Positions 9,405 through 18,301 of a stretch of 64,000 bases of DNA are shown piece by piece. This DNA is from Candidatus Skiveiella danica (GTDB lineage: Bacteria > Pseudomonadota > Gammaproteobacteria > Burkholderiales > Burkholderiaceae_C), in contig JADKHE010000007.1 of the NCBI GenBank assembly GCA_016721925.1, forward strand, positions 108,754 to 172,753. The letters are read 5' to 3'. The notes below the pieces were generated by a model. It was not told where the DNA came from. It saw nothing but the letters and a program-made list of their open reading frames with translations, and ran no database searches. A program made the position numbers and the translations under genes. The stretch's first letter is position 1. The number at the start of each line of letters is the position of its first letter.

Positions 9405-10100
9405 ATGGCCCGCCGACACACCGAACGCCACCGTACCGATCGCATTGGCTGGCTGCGCGCCGCCGTGCTGGGCGCCAATGACGGCATCGTCTCCACCGCC
9501 AGCCTGCTGGTGGGCGTGGCGGCGGCCAGCGCCAGCCACGACAATATTCTTGTCACGGGGGTGGCAGGGCTGGTGGCCGGCGCGATGTCGATGGCCGCGG
9601 GCGAATACGTGTCGGTGCATTCGCAGGCCGACACCGAGGCCGCCGACCTGGCGCGCGAGAGCGCCGAGCTCAAGGCCGATCCGGCGGCTGAAATGCGAGA
9701 GTTGACGGCGATCTATGTGTCCCGGGGGCTGGACGCCAGCTTGGCCGAACAGGTCGCGGAGCAGCTCATGGCGCACGACCCGCTGGGCGCCCATGCGCGC
9801 GATGAGCTGGGCATATCCACCGCCTTCAGCGCGCAGCCTGTGCAGGCCGCGCTGGCTTCGGCGGCCAGCTTTGCCGTGGGGGCGGTCCTGCCACTGGGCG
9901 TGGCGGCCGTGGTGCCTGGCCCCGGGCTGGCGGTCTGGGTGTCGGGCTTGTCGCTGGTGTTTCTGGCCGGGCTGGGGCTGGTGGCTGCGCGCGCTGGTGG
10001 CGCGCCGCTGGTGGCGGGTGCCTGGCGGGTCACGTTCTGGGGCGCTTTGGCGATGGGGATCACGGCCGGGGTCGGCGCACTCTTCGGCGCCGTGGTGTAG
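9405..10100 (+). CDS. VIT1/CCC1 family transporter
   Basis: This 231-residue membrane protein belongs to the VIT1/CCC1 family of iron and manganese transporters. It shows the family opening WLRAAVLGANDGIVSTASLLVG, then GAMSMAAGEYVSVHSQ, a charged cytoplasmic insert with Glu residues, and three C-terminal membrane helices ending in MGITAGVGALFG. The start ATG 9405 follows a GGAGGAA ribosome-binding site. The gene stands alone and is divergent from the acyl-CoA synthetase gene. Confidence 0.92.
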   Translation: MARRHTERHRTDRIGWLRAAVLGANDGIVSTASLLVGVAAASASHDNILVTGVAGLVAGAMSMAAGEYVSVHSQADTEAADLARESAELKADPAAEMRELTAIYVSRGLDASLAEQVAEQLMAHDPLGAHARDELGISTAFSAQPVQAALASAASFAVGAVLPLGVAAVVPGPGLAVWVSGLSLVFLAGLGLVAARAGGAPLVAGAWRVTFWGALAMGITAGVGALFGAVV

Positions 10101-10144
10101 ACAGGCCCGGACACGCCGTCAGGGCCGCGAGGCCATCCAGAAAA

Positions 10145-10834
10145 TCAGCGGCTGGTGCTGGAAAGCCACTTGCGCAGGCGCGCGGTGGCCGCGTTCAAGT
10201 CAGACTCGAACTCCTTCCAGCGATTGGCGCCCGCGCGCTGCATCTCGGCCAGCTTGCCTTCGGCGGCTTTCAGGTCCAACTGCAGGCCAGTGATCTGCAT
10301 GTCGAGCTGGGCCTTGGCTTCGCTGGTGCTTTGGGCCGCGCGGGCTTGCAGGTCCGCCAGGCGGTTGCTGGCCAGGGTGATGTCCTGCTTGACGCTGGTG
10401 ATGAAAAGGTCGCGTCGTGCGGTGTCATTGACATATTTGAACTCTGGCATGGCCGCTACCACCGCCTTGGTGGCGCCCGGCATGACGATCTTTCCGCCTG
10501 AATCCCGGATCTGCGAGATGGGAATCGCCACGTTGTGCCGGCCCATGCCAATGAAGCCGCCCGCGCCCACGATCACGTAGGACACGCTGCGGTCGGGCGA
10601 GATGATCAGGTCCTCGATCTTGCCGATCTTCTCGCCGGCCTCGTTGACCACGGTGCGGCCGAGGATGCTCTTCTTGACGCTCCACCCCAGGGCGACCTGG
10701 GTGGCTTCGGTGACCGATATGCCCACCGTGGTGGATCCCGCCACCTGGGCGCTGGCGGCGCCGATGGCACCCAGGTGGCCGGCGAGCAGCAAGGAGGCGA
10801 TCAGCAGTGTGTTCTTCAGGGGCAGATGTGCCAT
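10145..10834 (-). CDS. Exported PRC-barrel domain protein
   Basis: The 229-residue product has a signal peptide ending near AASAQ (about residue 30), then a PRC-barrel domain (about residues 50-125, with LGRTVVNEAGEKIGKIEDLI and SYVIVGAGGF), and a C-terminal helical, probably coiled-coil region rich in Ala, Gln, Lys and Glu. PRC-barrel proteins of this type are periplasmic and of unknown exact function. It ends close to the convergent VIT1-like gene. Upstream lies a 300-bp intergenic stretch with a dispersed repeat copy. Confidence 0.8.
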   Translation of the reverse strand: MAHLPLKNTLLIASLLLAGHLGAIGAASAQVAGSTTVGISVTEATQVALGWSVKKSILGRTVVNEAGEKIGKIEDLIISPDRSVSYVIVGAGGFIGMGRHNVAIPISQIRDSGGKIVMPGATKAVVAAMPEFKYVNDTARRDLFITSVKQDITLASNRLADLQARAAQSTSEAKAQLDMQITGLQLDLKAAEGKLAEMQRAGANRWKEFESDLNAATARLRKWLSSTSR

Positions 10835-11134
10835 GGAGCTTCTTTCGATGGGTTGGATTACGCCAGCGCCGCAAAACCTGGGGTGCCAGTCGACATCCTT
10901 TCTACCGGGGGTGCCGGCACGGGTCTGTGCGTTGGCGTACGCGCTGCGCGGTCACGGCGCTGCGCCGGACGGGTCAGGCCGATGGGGTCGTGGTGATGGG
11001 ATTCAGACTGCAGGCGAACCGCGGCGGCTGGCTGACGCAGGGACTCCTGAAGCCATAGCAAGCTATGACCCATTGACGCTGGGAAGATGCCATTTTTCGC
11101 TGAATATCGGCCGCCCGGTCCGCCCCCGGGTCGC
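10835..11134. other. Intergenic region upstream of the PRC-barrel gene
   Basis: No convincing gene is visible in this 300-bp gap. It contains the leader and promoter region of the PRC-barrel gene at its left end and dispersed repeat copy b (11055-11103) on its right half. The short frames that cross it have no family features. Confidence 0.6.
11055..11103 (+). repeat. Dispersed repeat, copy b (intergenic)
   Basis: ATAGCAAGCTATGACCC followed by ATTGACGCTGGGAAG and ATGCCATTTTTCGCTG matches the common core. It is intergenic, just after the end of the MATE gene. Confidence 0.85.
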
Positions 11135-12520
11135 CTAGCGCTGCGCCCATCGCCCGAGCCCGATGGCACCGCCGATCATGGCCGCGTAGACCGCGAATCC
11201 GGCGGCAATGACGACGAAGAAGCTGGTGGCGGGTGCGTGGAAGTAGCGCACGGCAACCCAGCCTCCGCCAGCCACTACCACCACCCGTGCCACGCTCCCG
11301 GCCAGCGGCCAGAGCATGCGGCCAGCGCCCTGCGAGGCAAAGAACAGCGCCAGGCCCAGACCGAACAGACCGTAACTGGCGCCGACGATGTGCAGGTAGT
11401 CGGTGCCGAAGGCCAGCACGGCGGGGTCCGCGCTGAAGTGGTTCATCCACAGGGCAGGACGGATCGCCGCAACCGTCCCGATGCCGCCGGTGATCAGCGC
11501 GACCACGCCGGACCCCGTCCATGCGGCGCGCAAGGCGCGCTCGCGCTGGCCGGCGCCCATGTTGGTGGCGACCAGGGTGGTCAGCGCCGTGCCGAAGCCG
11601 AAGGCAATCGGCACCATGATGTATTCCAGCCGCGCGGCCACGCCGTAGCCCGCCAGCGCGGCCGTGCCGTAGCTGCCGATCAGCGCGGTGGCGGCGGCAA
11701 TCGAGCCGTTGCTGAGCACCGGGCTCAGCGAGGCCGGTACACCGACGCGCAGGATGGTGCGAAGCAGCTCCGGGCGCAGCCCCCAGCCCGACGCCCGGAG
11801 CCGGATGGGCCCCTTGCCCCGCACCAGATGCGCAGCCAGCACGATGCCGGCGATCACGCTGGTGGCCAATGTGCTGAAGGCCGCGCCCCGCACGCCCATC
11901 GCCGGAACCGGTCCCCAGCCAAACACCAGCAGTGGGCACAGCAGCAGGTGGATCGCAGCCGTCACCGTGAGCATCATGGCGGGCAGCAGCATGTTGCCGG
12001 TGCCGCGGACGATGGCCGACAGCAGGGTCGGCACCCAGATGGTCAGCGCGCCGCCGAACAGCACATCGGAATAGGCCAGCGCCGCGTCCAGCGCCGCGCC
12101 CCGCCCGCCCATGGCCGCGAAGATCGATCGACCGAAACCCAGCATGATGGCCATGAAAACCGAGGCGAGGACGACCGCGATCAGCAGGGCCTGCGGGACC
12201 AGACCATGGGCCTCTTCGCGGCGCCCGCCGCCCAGCGCGCGCGCCACGGCGGAGGCCACGGCGCCGCCCATGCCGCCGTTGGACATCTGCAGCATCAGCA
12301 TCGACAGCGGGAACACCAGCGCCACGCCCGCCAGCGCGTCAGCCCCCAGACGCCCCAGGATGTAGCCGTCGTAGCCGATGACCACGGTGGTGGCGAAAAG
12401 GCCGATCACGTTGGGTGTGGCCAGGCGCAGCAGCGTCGGCAGCAGAGGCGCGTGCAGCAGGTCCCGCGTCCGGCCTGCCGCCGCGGCGTCGCCCGAACCC
12501 GAGGGGGCTCCGTCACTCAT
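11135..12520 (-). CDS. MATE family efflux transporter
   Basis: This 461-residue protein has about twelve hydrophobic segments in two similar halves, as in MATE exporters, which expel cationic drugs or metabolites in exchange for Na+ or H+. N-terminal features such as LATPNVIGLFATTVVIGYDGYI and the later GVPASLSPVLSNGSIAAATALIG fit the family. Its start overlaps the stop of the upstream MarR gene by 4 bp (ATGA), so the two form an operon, a usual arrangement for a regulated efflux pump. Confidence 0.88.
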   Translation of the reverse strand: MSDGAPSGSGDAAAAGRTRDLLHAPLLPTLLRLATPNVIGLFATTVVIGYDGYILGRLGADALAGVALVFPLSMLMLQMSNGGMGGAVASAVARALGGGRREEAHGLVPQALLIAVVLASVFMAIMLGFGRSIFAAMGGRGAALDAALAYSDVLFGGALTIWVPTLLSAIVRGTGNMLLPAMMLTVTAAIHLLLCPLLVFGWGPVPAMGVRGAAFSTLATSVIAGIVLAAHLVRGKGPIRLRASGWGLRPELLRTILRVGVPASLSPVLSNGSIAAATALIGSYGTAALAGYGVAARLEYIMVPIAFGFGTALTTLVATNMGAGQRERALRAAWTGSGVVALITGGIGTVAAIRPALWMNHFSADPAVLAFGTDYLHIVGASYGLFGLGLALFFASQGAGRMLWPLAGSVARVVVVAGGGWVAVRYFHAPATSFFVVIAAGFAVYAAMIGGAIGLGRWAQR

Positions 12521-12966
12521 GGCGAAAGCGACGGTGCGCTGAGCAGGTCCGTGCAGTCGTCGAGCAGCGCGTGCAGGGCGGCGACGCGTTCCACGCCGAG
12601 CGTGGCGTTGACGCTTTTCTGGGCCGCTTTCCAGTGTCCCAGTGCTTGGGTGTGCTTGTCGCGGCCGGATGCCGTGAGGCTGATCAGCCGGCTGCGCGCA
12701 TCGGCGCCCGCTGCCTGCACCAGCCAGCCCGCGGCCAGCAGGGGCTGCAGGTTGCGCGTCAGCGTGGAGGCGTCCAGGCCCATGCGCCGGGCCAGTTCGC
12801 CGGGCGCGACCGGACCCTGATGCAGCACGTGACTCAGCAGCGAATACTGCGTCGTCTTGAGGCCGGCCTTGGCCAGCTCCTGGTCATAGTGCCGGGACAG
12901 CAGACGCGCCAGCTGGCGCGTCTTGAAGTTGGTGCAGCCCTTGGGTGTCGCAATGGTGGCGTTCAT
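12517..12966 (-). CDS. MarR family transcriptional regulator
   Basis: This 149-residue winged-helix regulator starts at ATG 12966. The recognition region reads LARRMGLDASTLTRNLQPLLAAG and the wing includes DARSRLISLTASG. MarR proteins bind palindromic operators as dimers and are often released by small phenolic ligands. An imperfect 12-bp inverted repeat lies immediately before the start (12974-13000), and the gene is translationally coupled to the MATE pump gene, so it most likely controls that operon and itself. Confidence 0.9.
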   Translation of the reverse strand: MNATIATPKGCTNFKTRQLARLLSRHYDQELAKAGLKTTQYSLLSHVLHQGPVAPGELARRMGLDASTLTRNLQPLLAAGWLVQAAGADARSRLISLTASGRDKHTQALGHWKAAQKSVNATLGVERVAALHALLDDCTDLLSAPSLSP

Positions 12967-12973
12967 CCAATGA

Positions 12974-13000
12974 TTGTAGCTGCAAAAATTGCAGGTGCAA
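12974..13000. promoter_or_regulatory. Candidate MarR operator
   Basis: TTGTAGCTGCAA, a three-base spacer, then TTGCAGGTGCAA forms an imperfect inverted repeat 8 bp upstream of the marR-type start codon. Position and size fit an autoregulatory MarR site. The assignment is an inference from symmetry and location. Confidence 0.55.
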
Positions 13001-13101
13001 GGAAATGGGTGACGGGCGCGAGGGACGCACCGGACGCGGATGCGCCAATACAATGGTCACGGCCCCGTCCCCTACCTTGTCCGATATTGACGCCAGCTTG
13101 C

Positions 13102-13869
13102 ATGTTCCGCCTCACCGACTATCCCCTGCTGACTTTCCTGATCGCCCTGGTCGTGCTCGGCCTGTCAGCCTGGTTCGGTGCGGGCACGCTGCGGCGGCGC
13201 CGGCCGATCGACGGGAATGCACTCGAAGACTTCCGGGTGGTACAGGGCGCGGTTCTGACCTTGCTGGCACTGATCATCGGCTTCACCTTTTCGATGGCCA
13301 TCGGACGTTACGACCAGCGCAAGAACCTGGAGGAGGCCGAAGCCAATGCGATTGGCACCGAATATGTGCGTGCCGACCTTCTGCCCGCGGCCGATGGGGC
13401 CAAGGTCCGGGCGCTGTTGCGCCGTTATACCGACGAGCGCATCCTGTTTTATACGACGCGCGACTTCCAGGAAGAACAGAAAGTCAATGCCCGCACGGCG
13501 CAGTTGCAGAACGAGCTGTGGGCGGCGATCCTGGCGCCCGTTATGGCGAACCCGACGACCGTGATGGCGCTGGTGGTCAACGGCATGAACGACGTCCTGA
13601 ATTCGCAGGGCTACACGCAGGCCGCGTGGTGGAACCGCATTCCGCCCGCGGCCTGGATGCTGATGATGCTGATTTCGGTGGGTAGTTGCGTGGCGGTGGG
13701 CTATGGCGCCAGGGACCTCGCGCGCGAGCGGCTCATGCTGCTGGCCGTGCCGGCCATCGTGGCGACGTCGTTCTTCTTCATCGCCGATATCGACAGCCCT
13801 CGCGCCGGCGTGATACGGGTCATTCCTCAGAACCTGCACAGCCTGGCCCAGTCGCTGGCGCCTAAGTGA
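13102..13869 (+). CDS. DUF4239 (bestrophin-like) membrane protein
   Basis: This 255-residue protein has an N-terminal membrane helix (YPLLTFLIALVVLGLSAWFG), a second helix (GAVLTLLALIIGFTFSMAIG) followed by a charged region with RYDQRKNLEEAEANAIGTEY, and two more helices near the C-terminus. The pattern GFTFSMA followed by R(Y)DxRK and EANAIGT is characteristic of DUF4239 proteins, sometimes called bestrophin-like. No function is established. It is divergent from the MarR/MATE operon. Confidence 0.82.
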   Translation: MFRLTDYPLLTFLIALVVLGLSAWFGAGTLRRRRPIDGNALEDFRVVQGAVLTLLALIIGFTFSMAIGRYDQRKNLEEAEANAIGTEYVRADLLPAADGAKVRALLRRYTDERILFYTTRDFQEEQKVNARTAQLQNELWAAILAPVMANPTTVMALVVNGMNDVLNSQGYTQAAWWNRIPPAAWMLMMLISVGSCVAVGYGARDLARERLMLLAVPAIVATSFFFIADIDSPRAGVIRVIPQNLHSLAQSLAPK

Positions 13870-13884
13870 TTCGATAAAGAGAGC

Positions 13885-13915
13885 GGTTTGCGACCATCCG
13901 ATGCCGGGAAGAACA
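13885..13915 (+). repeat. Dispersed repeat, degraded copy k
   Basis: GCGACCATCCGATGCCGGGAAG differs from the common core at two positions and lacks the outer parts. It covers the start codon region of the next gene. Assignment as a family member is tentative. Confidence 0.45.
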
Positions 13916-14506
13916 ACAAACAACGGAATAGGCAGGCCGTCATCGGCCGAAATAGCCGTTCGCGGCGCGTTCAGGCCGCTCGCCTCGAAAAGAGCCTTTT
14001 TTCTGTCGGGCTTGTGCCTGTTGGGCGTGGCGGCCACGGCGCCCATGGCCTTCGCGAAGACGCCGGGCGAGGTGGCGGTTGGCGCCGTGTTGCCGGATGC
14101 CACGATGACCGGGCTGACGGTGCCCTACCGCAAGCTGTCCGACTTCCGGGGCAAACCGCTGATCATCAACGTCTGGGCCAGCTGGTGTGGCCCCTGCCGC
14201 GCGGAAATGGGATCGCTGGAGCGACTGTCGCGGCTCAAGGGTGCGAGCCAGTTCACGTTGATCGGCATTTCCACCGACGACCATCCGGAAGCGGCCCTGG
14301 TCTTTGTGCAGCGGACCGGCACGTCGTTCGGGCACTTCATCGACCAGCGGCTGGTGCTGGAAAACATGCTTGGCGCCGACCGCCTGCCCCTGACCGTGCT
14401 GGTCGATGCGCAGGGCCGCGTGGTCGACAAGATCGTGGGCGCCCGCGAGTGGGACAGCCCTGAATCGCTGAAGCTGATCGGCAAGGCCTTTCGCATCCGG
14501 CTGTGA
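13901..14506 (+). CDS. TlpA-like thioredoxin-fold protein
   Basis: The 201-residue product has a basic N-terminus, a hydrophobic signal or anchor segment (about residues 32-52), and a thioredoxin-like domain with NVWASWCGPCRAEM, the CGPC redox site of TlpA/ResA proteins, followed by the cis-Pro region LPLTVLVDAQG. It probably acts as a periplasmic disulfide reductase, for example in cytochrome c maturation. The start lies in a degraded copy of the dispersed repeat, so a shorter start cannot be excluded. Confidence 0.85.
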   Translation: MPGRTTNNGIGRPSSAEIAVRGAFRPLASKRAFFLSGLCLLGVAATAPMAFAKTPGEVAVGAVLPDATMTGLTVPYRKLSDFRGKPLIINVWASWCGPCRAEMGSLERLSRLKGASQFTLIGISTDDHPEAALVFVQRTGTSFGHFIDQRLVLENMLGADRLPLTVLVDAQGRVVDKIVGAREWDSPESLKLIGKAFRIRL

Positions 14507-14542
14507 CGGCACCCACGCCTGGGCCGGCGGGGCAGCTGCCCC

Positions 14543-15268
14543 TCAGGCGCGGATGGCGGCCCCCAGCATCGTCAGGCCCGCGACCAGCAGCAACCCATCC
14601 ATCATCAGCTTGAAGCGATCGCCATCGAGCCGGATCACCAGGCGCCTCGCGATGAAGGCGCCGCCCACCAGGGAGGAGCCGATGATCAGACCCTTCGTGA
14701 TGATCTCCAGCGGCAGTGCACCGAGAGTGCGGAAGGTCAGGGCCTTGGCCAGGTAGACCGCCAGCGAGCCCATGGCCTCCGTGCCCAGGTAGGCGCCCTT
14801 GACCAGGCCATAGGCCAGGAAGAAGGGCGCGTTGATCGGCCCGGTGCTCACCACGATGCCGGTGATGTAGCCGATAACGGCGCCCACGCCCGCCATGTGC
14901 CAGAGAGTGAGCGTCCAGTGTTGGCGAGCCATCCAGCGGCGCACCGGGATCATGCCGATGAAGAAGACGCCCAGCGCCATCTCCACCACGCCAGGCGATA
15001 GCGTCAACAGGGTTTTGGCGCCCAGCGCGGCCGCCGGGATGCCGGTGGTGCTGTAGGCCGCCGTGACGCGCCAGTCCACCTCGCGCCACCAGGCGGCCAC
15101 GCGCGACGCATTGGCCATGATGGACGCAATGGCCATGATGGGCACCGCCTCGCGCGGGCCGAACACCAGCACCAGCGCGGGCATGAGCATGATCGACGTG
15201 CCAAAGCCCACGATGCCGCCGACCGTGCCGGCGATCAGGCCCAGGATCAGGACGAGGGCGAAGTCCAT
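14543..15268 (-). CDS. TauE/SafE family membrane protein
   Basis: This 241-residue polytopic membrane protein opens with LILGLIAGTVGGIVGFGTSI, the glycine-rich first helix pattern of the TauE/SafE family of putative anion (sulfite, sulfoacetate) exporters. The two-repeat layout with a central loop is also visible. It is convergent with the TlpA-like gene. The substrate is unknown. Confidence 0.85.
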   Translation of the reverse strand: MDFALVLILGLIAGTVGGIVGFGTSIMLMPALVLVFGPREAVPIMAIASIMANASRVAAWWREVDWRVTAAYSTTGIPAAALGAKTLLTLSPGVVEMALGVFFIGMIPVRRWMARQHWTLTLWHMAGVGAVIGYITGIVVSTGPINAPFFLAYGLVKGAYLGTEAMGSLAVYLAKALTFRTLGALPLEIITKGLIIGSSLVGGAFIARRLVIRLDGDRFKLMMDGLLLVAGLTMLGAAIRA

Positions 15269-15301
15269 GCCGGGCGTGCCGCCGTGCCGAATCCGGCCGG
15301 C

Positions 15302-15745
15302 TTACTTGCCCTTGATGCCCAGCAGTTCGACTTCAAACACCAGCGTCGCGTTCGGTGGCACCGCGCTGCCGGCGCCGCGCTCACCATAGGCGATCGATGG
15401 CGGGCAGGTCAGCTTGGCCTTGCCTCCGACCTTCATTTTCTGCACGCCTTCGGTCCAGCACTTGATGACGCCGGTCAGGGGGAATTCGATGGCCTCATTG
15501 CGCTTGTAGGAGCTGTCGAACTCGCGACCATCGGGGAAGGTGCCGCGGTAGTGCACCTTGACCGTATCGGCGGCCGTGGGGCTGGGGCCGGTGCCATCCT
15601 TGAGCGAGCGATACACCAGTCCGCTGGAGGTGACCACGGCGCCGGGCTCCTTGGCAGCCTCGGCCACAGCGGTGTTCTGGGCCCAGATGGGGGATACGGC
15701 GGCCAGGGCGGCGGCCAGGGTGGCGATGCGCAAGGTGGTCTTCAT
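15302..15745 (-). CDS. Exported FKBP-type peptidyl-prolyl isomerase
   Basis: The 147-residue protein has a signal peptide (residues 1-22, cleavage near PIWAQ) and one FKBP domain with VKVHYRGTFPDGREFDSSY, a substrate-pocket segment around VIKCWTEGVQKMKVGGKAKL, and the final strand VFEVELLGI. It catalyses cis-trans isomerisation of prolyl bonds and is expected in the periplasm as a folding factor. It follows the same strand as the TauE-like gene. Confidence 0.93.
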   Translation of the reverse strand: MKTTLRIATLAAALAAVSPIWAQNTAVAEAAKEPGAVVTSSGLVYRSLKDGTGPSPTAADTVKVHYRGTFPDGREFDSSYKRNEAIEFPLTGVIKCWTEGVQKMKVGGKAKLTCPPSIAYGERGAGSAVPPNATLVFEVELLGIKGK

Positions 15746-15909
15746 GGGGTGGATCCTCGGATTGGAAAAACAGGCAGGATTGTCGCCGCTTGGGCCCGTC
15801 TTTGGGTTTTCCCGGAATCACACATCGCAGTACGCGGTGCGCCGGCCCGCACGGTGCCTGCTACGCTACCGTTCCTGTGTAACGGCCGTCCAACTTCAAG
15901 CAAACCCGC

Positions 15910-16773
15910 ATGAGCCCTCCAATTCCACTCCAATGGGTCGGATTCATCGCCCTGCCGACGCTGTTCACGGTCATGTTCGCCATCGGCCTGATGCTGGGGC
16001 CGGCGCAGGTGGCAGCGGCCATGACGCGGCGGACCATCCTGCTGGCGGTGCTGTTTGCGGCGGTGGTCCCGCTGCCGGTGGTGACCATTGTGGCGGTGGA
16101 ACTGTTCCATCTGCGCGGACCCGTTGCAGTCGGCTTGTTGCTCATGGCCATCTCGCCCGGCGCGCCATTTGCTTTGCGCAAGGCCATCGACGCGGGCGCA
16201 CACCGCGACTTTGCGCCCGCGCTGCACATTGCCATTGTCGCGCTGGCCGTGGTGACGGTGCCCCTTTCCGTGGCCATCCTCGACGCGCTGTTTTCGGCGA
16301 ACTTTCAGGTGACGTACGGGCAGATTGGGCGACAGGTGTTTGTCGTGCAGCTCCTGCCGCTGCTGGCGGGCGCGCTCGTGCGCTATCTGAAGCCGGGCCT
16401 TGCCGATTGGCTCGAGCCGCGCGCGGCCCGCCTGGGCAACGGCCTTGTTGCGGTGTTCTCGGCGGTGACGCTGATTGACATCGTGCCCATCATTGCCGGC
16501 ATCGGTTGGGTTCCGACGGCCGCGGGCGCCGGCATGGCGGTGCTGGCGCTGATCACCGGTGCGCTCGTTGCGGGCCGTGACCCCGAGATTCGCCCGGCGG
16601 CCGCCATCGCGGTGGCCATGCGAAACCCGGGGCTCGCGCTGACGATGGCCGAGGCCAATCATGCGCCGCCGGTGGTGAGCGCGGTCATCATGGGGTACAC
16701 AGCGGGGGTTGCTCTGGTGGTGTCGGCGCTTCTGTGGCACAAGCGCCGGCAGACCCGCGCACTGGGGTTATGA
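15910..16773 (+). CDS. Bile acid:sodium symporter-like carrier
   Basis: This 287-residue protein has about nine hydrophobic segments. Segments such as FTVMFAIGLMLGP near the N-terminus and AIAVAMRNPGLALTMAEAN near the C-terminus resemble BASS/SBF-family carriers, in which the conserved RNPGLA-like pattern lies near the crossing helices. The substrate is unknown; bacterial members move organic anions with Na+. It stands alone. Confidence 0.7.
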   Translation: MSPPIPLQWVGFIALPTLFTVMFAIGLMLGPAQVAAAMTRRTILLAVLFAAVVPLPVVTIVAVELFHLRGPVAVGLLLMAISPGAPFALRKAIDAGAHRDFAPALHIAIVALAVVTVPLSVAILDALFSANFQVTYGQIGRQVFVVQLLPLLAGALVRYLKPGLADWLEPRAARLGNGLVAVFSAVTLIDIVPIIAGIGWVPTAAGAGMAVLALITGALVAGRDPEIRPAAAIAVAMRNPGLALTMAEANHAPPVVSAVIMGYTAGVALVVSALLWHKRRQTRALGL

Positions 16774-16926
16774 ACGAAGCCGGATTTTTCGTGCACAGGT
16801 TCCCGCGCGGTTTGCGCAGCTGTCCTTGATCTGCCGCAGCCCGACGCTGGATCGGCCTTGTGCGAGCGGCAAGGGCTGCGTACAGTCAGGTGCAGAGAAG
16901 CCTTATCCGTGACCTGGAGTGAACCT

Positions 16927-17664
16927 ATGACCATGAAAACCAAACTGCTGTGCCTGGCCGTGCTGCCGGCCAGCCTTGCTGCCTGGGCTGCCGATGAGCC
17001 GGCGATCAACCCCCGCGTTGTGGCGGCGCTGGAACAGATGGGAGAGCACCTGCGCAGCCTGCCGAAGTTCCAGGTTGATGCGCAGTTGACGCTGGACGTG
17101 GTGAACGAGTCCGGCCAGAAGATCAAGACCCTGGGTACCAGCCAGATGACGGCGCTCGGGCGAACTGGCTTGCGCGTGAAGCTCTCGACGGATCGGCAGA
17201 CGCGGGAGTTCTTCTACAACGGAAAGAAATTCACCCAATACTCGCCCCGTCTGAAGTTCTATACCACCGTCGACGCGCCGGACAATATTTCGGACATGCT
17301 TCATGCGGTGGAGAAGCACTACGGACTGCAGGTTCCTATGGAGGACCTGTTCCAGTTCGGCAAGGATTCGGCGCAGATCAAGGCGCTGACGGCTGCCAGC
17401 TATGTCGGTCCGTCCACCGTCAACGGCAAGGTCTGCGATCAGCTGGCGTTGCGTCGGCCCGGAGTCGACTGGCAGGTCTGGGTCACGCGTTCCGGGAAAC
17501 CCCTGCCTTGCCAGATCGTCGTGACGCGGACTGACAAGCCCGCGCAACCCGAATATTCCGCCGTCTTCCGGTGGAACCTGAATCCCAAGGTGACGCCGAC
17601 AGCCTTCACCTTTCAGCCGGGCAAGGGCGATGCCGAGATTGCGTTCAAGAAAATCGCCGAATAG
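16927..17664 (+). CDS. Exported DUF2092 protein
   Basis: The 245-residue product has a signal peptide (residues 1-21, MTMKTKLLCLAVLPASLAAWA) and a mature domain with the DUF2092 pattern: a helix with MGEHLRSLPKFQVDA, strands including RTGLRVKLSTDRQTREFFYNG, and the end NPKVTPTAFTFQPGKGDAEI. The fold is expected to be LolA/LolB-like, suggesting binding of a lipid or other hydrophobic ligand in the periplasm. A second in-frame ATG at 16933 is also possible. It is 13 bp from the Asn-rich protein gene and probably co-transcribed. Confidence 0.82.
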   Translation: MTMKTKLLCLAVLPASLAAWAADEPAINPRVVAALEQMGEHLRSLPKFQVDAQLTLDVVNESGQKIKTLGTSQMTALGRTGLRVKLSTDRQTREFFYNGKKFTQYSPRLKFYTTVDAPDNISDMLHAVEKHYGLQVPMEDLFQFGKDSAQIKALTAASYVGPSTVNGKVCDQLALRRPGVDWQVWVTRSGKPLPCQIVVTRTDKPAQPEYSAVFRWNLNPKVTPTAFTFQPGKGDAEIAFKKIAE

Positions 17665-17677
17665 GGAGCCGCTCATC

Positions 17678-18190
17678 ATGTCCAAATCGATCCTCAATCC
17701 CGCATTGGTAGCCCTTGTCGGTGCATCCCTGCTTTCGTTCGGTTTTTCGCTTGACAGCGCAGCCGCCGCCCCGCGCGGCGGCGGTGCGGCGGCTGGCGGC
17801 AACCGTGGTGCGAACGTGAACCAGAACGTCAATGCCAGCGCGAACCGCAACGTCAACGCCAACACGAATGTCAATGCCAATCGCAATGTCAACTTCAACC
17901 AGAACACCAACGTCAACGTCAACCGCAACGTCAACGTGAATGTCGACAACAACTACAACAACAACTACAACAACCGATACGACCATCCGGTGGCTGCGGC
18001 CGTGGCCGTGACAACGGCGGTGGCCGTCACCGCGGCGGCCGTTGGCAGCGTCGTGTATGCGAACCAGATGCCGACGAACTGCGTGCAGGTCAGCCGCTAC
18101 AACACGATCTACATGCAATGCGGGTCGACCTGGTACCAGCCGCAGTACCAGGGCAGTAACGTGACCTATGTCGTGGTCAACCAGCCCTGA
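17678..18190 (+). CDS. Exported Asn/Val-repeat protein
   Basis: This 170-residue protein has a signal peptide ending near AAAA (about residue 31), a Gly/Ala segment, then about 60 residues made mainly of NVN/NxN units (for example NVNANTNVNANRNVN), a run of NNYNN, a hydrophobic Ala/Val segment that could cross a membrane, and a C-terminal region with two cysteines (CVQVSRYNTIYMQCG). The repeat is built from degenerate aac-gtc-aac units. Function is unknown; its DUF2092 neighbour suggests a joint envelope role. Confidence 0.8.
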   Translation: MSKSILNPALVALVGASLLSFGFSLDSAAAAPRGGGAAAGGNRGANVNQNVNASANRNVNANTNVNANRNVNFNQNTNVNVNRNVNVNVDNNYNNNYNNRYDHPVAAAVAVTTAVAVTAAAVGSVVYANQMPTNCVQVSRYNTIYMQCGSTWYQPQYQGSNVTYVVVNQP

Positions 18191-18301
18191 CCGGCAAATG
18201 GCGGCGAGCGCGCTGCGCGGCAGCGTTTTTCTGCGATGATTTCAAACTGACATCGGGATTGCCGACGACGCCATCCCCCCCTACACACAACGGAGAGAAC
18301 C

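Noticed and set aside
17810..17980. Tandem short repeats that could look like a CRISPR or minisatellite
   Set aside because: The units are degenerate codons for Asn and Val within a signal-peptide-bearing gene; there are no equal spacers.
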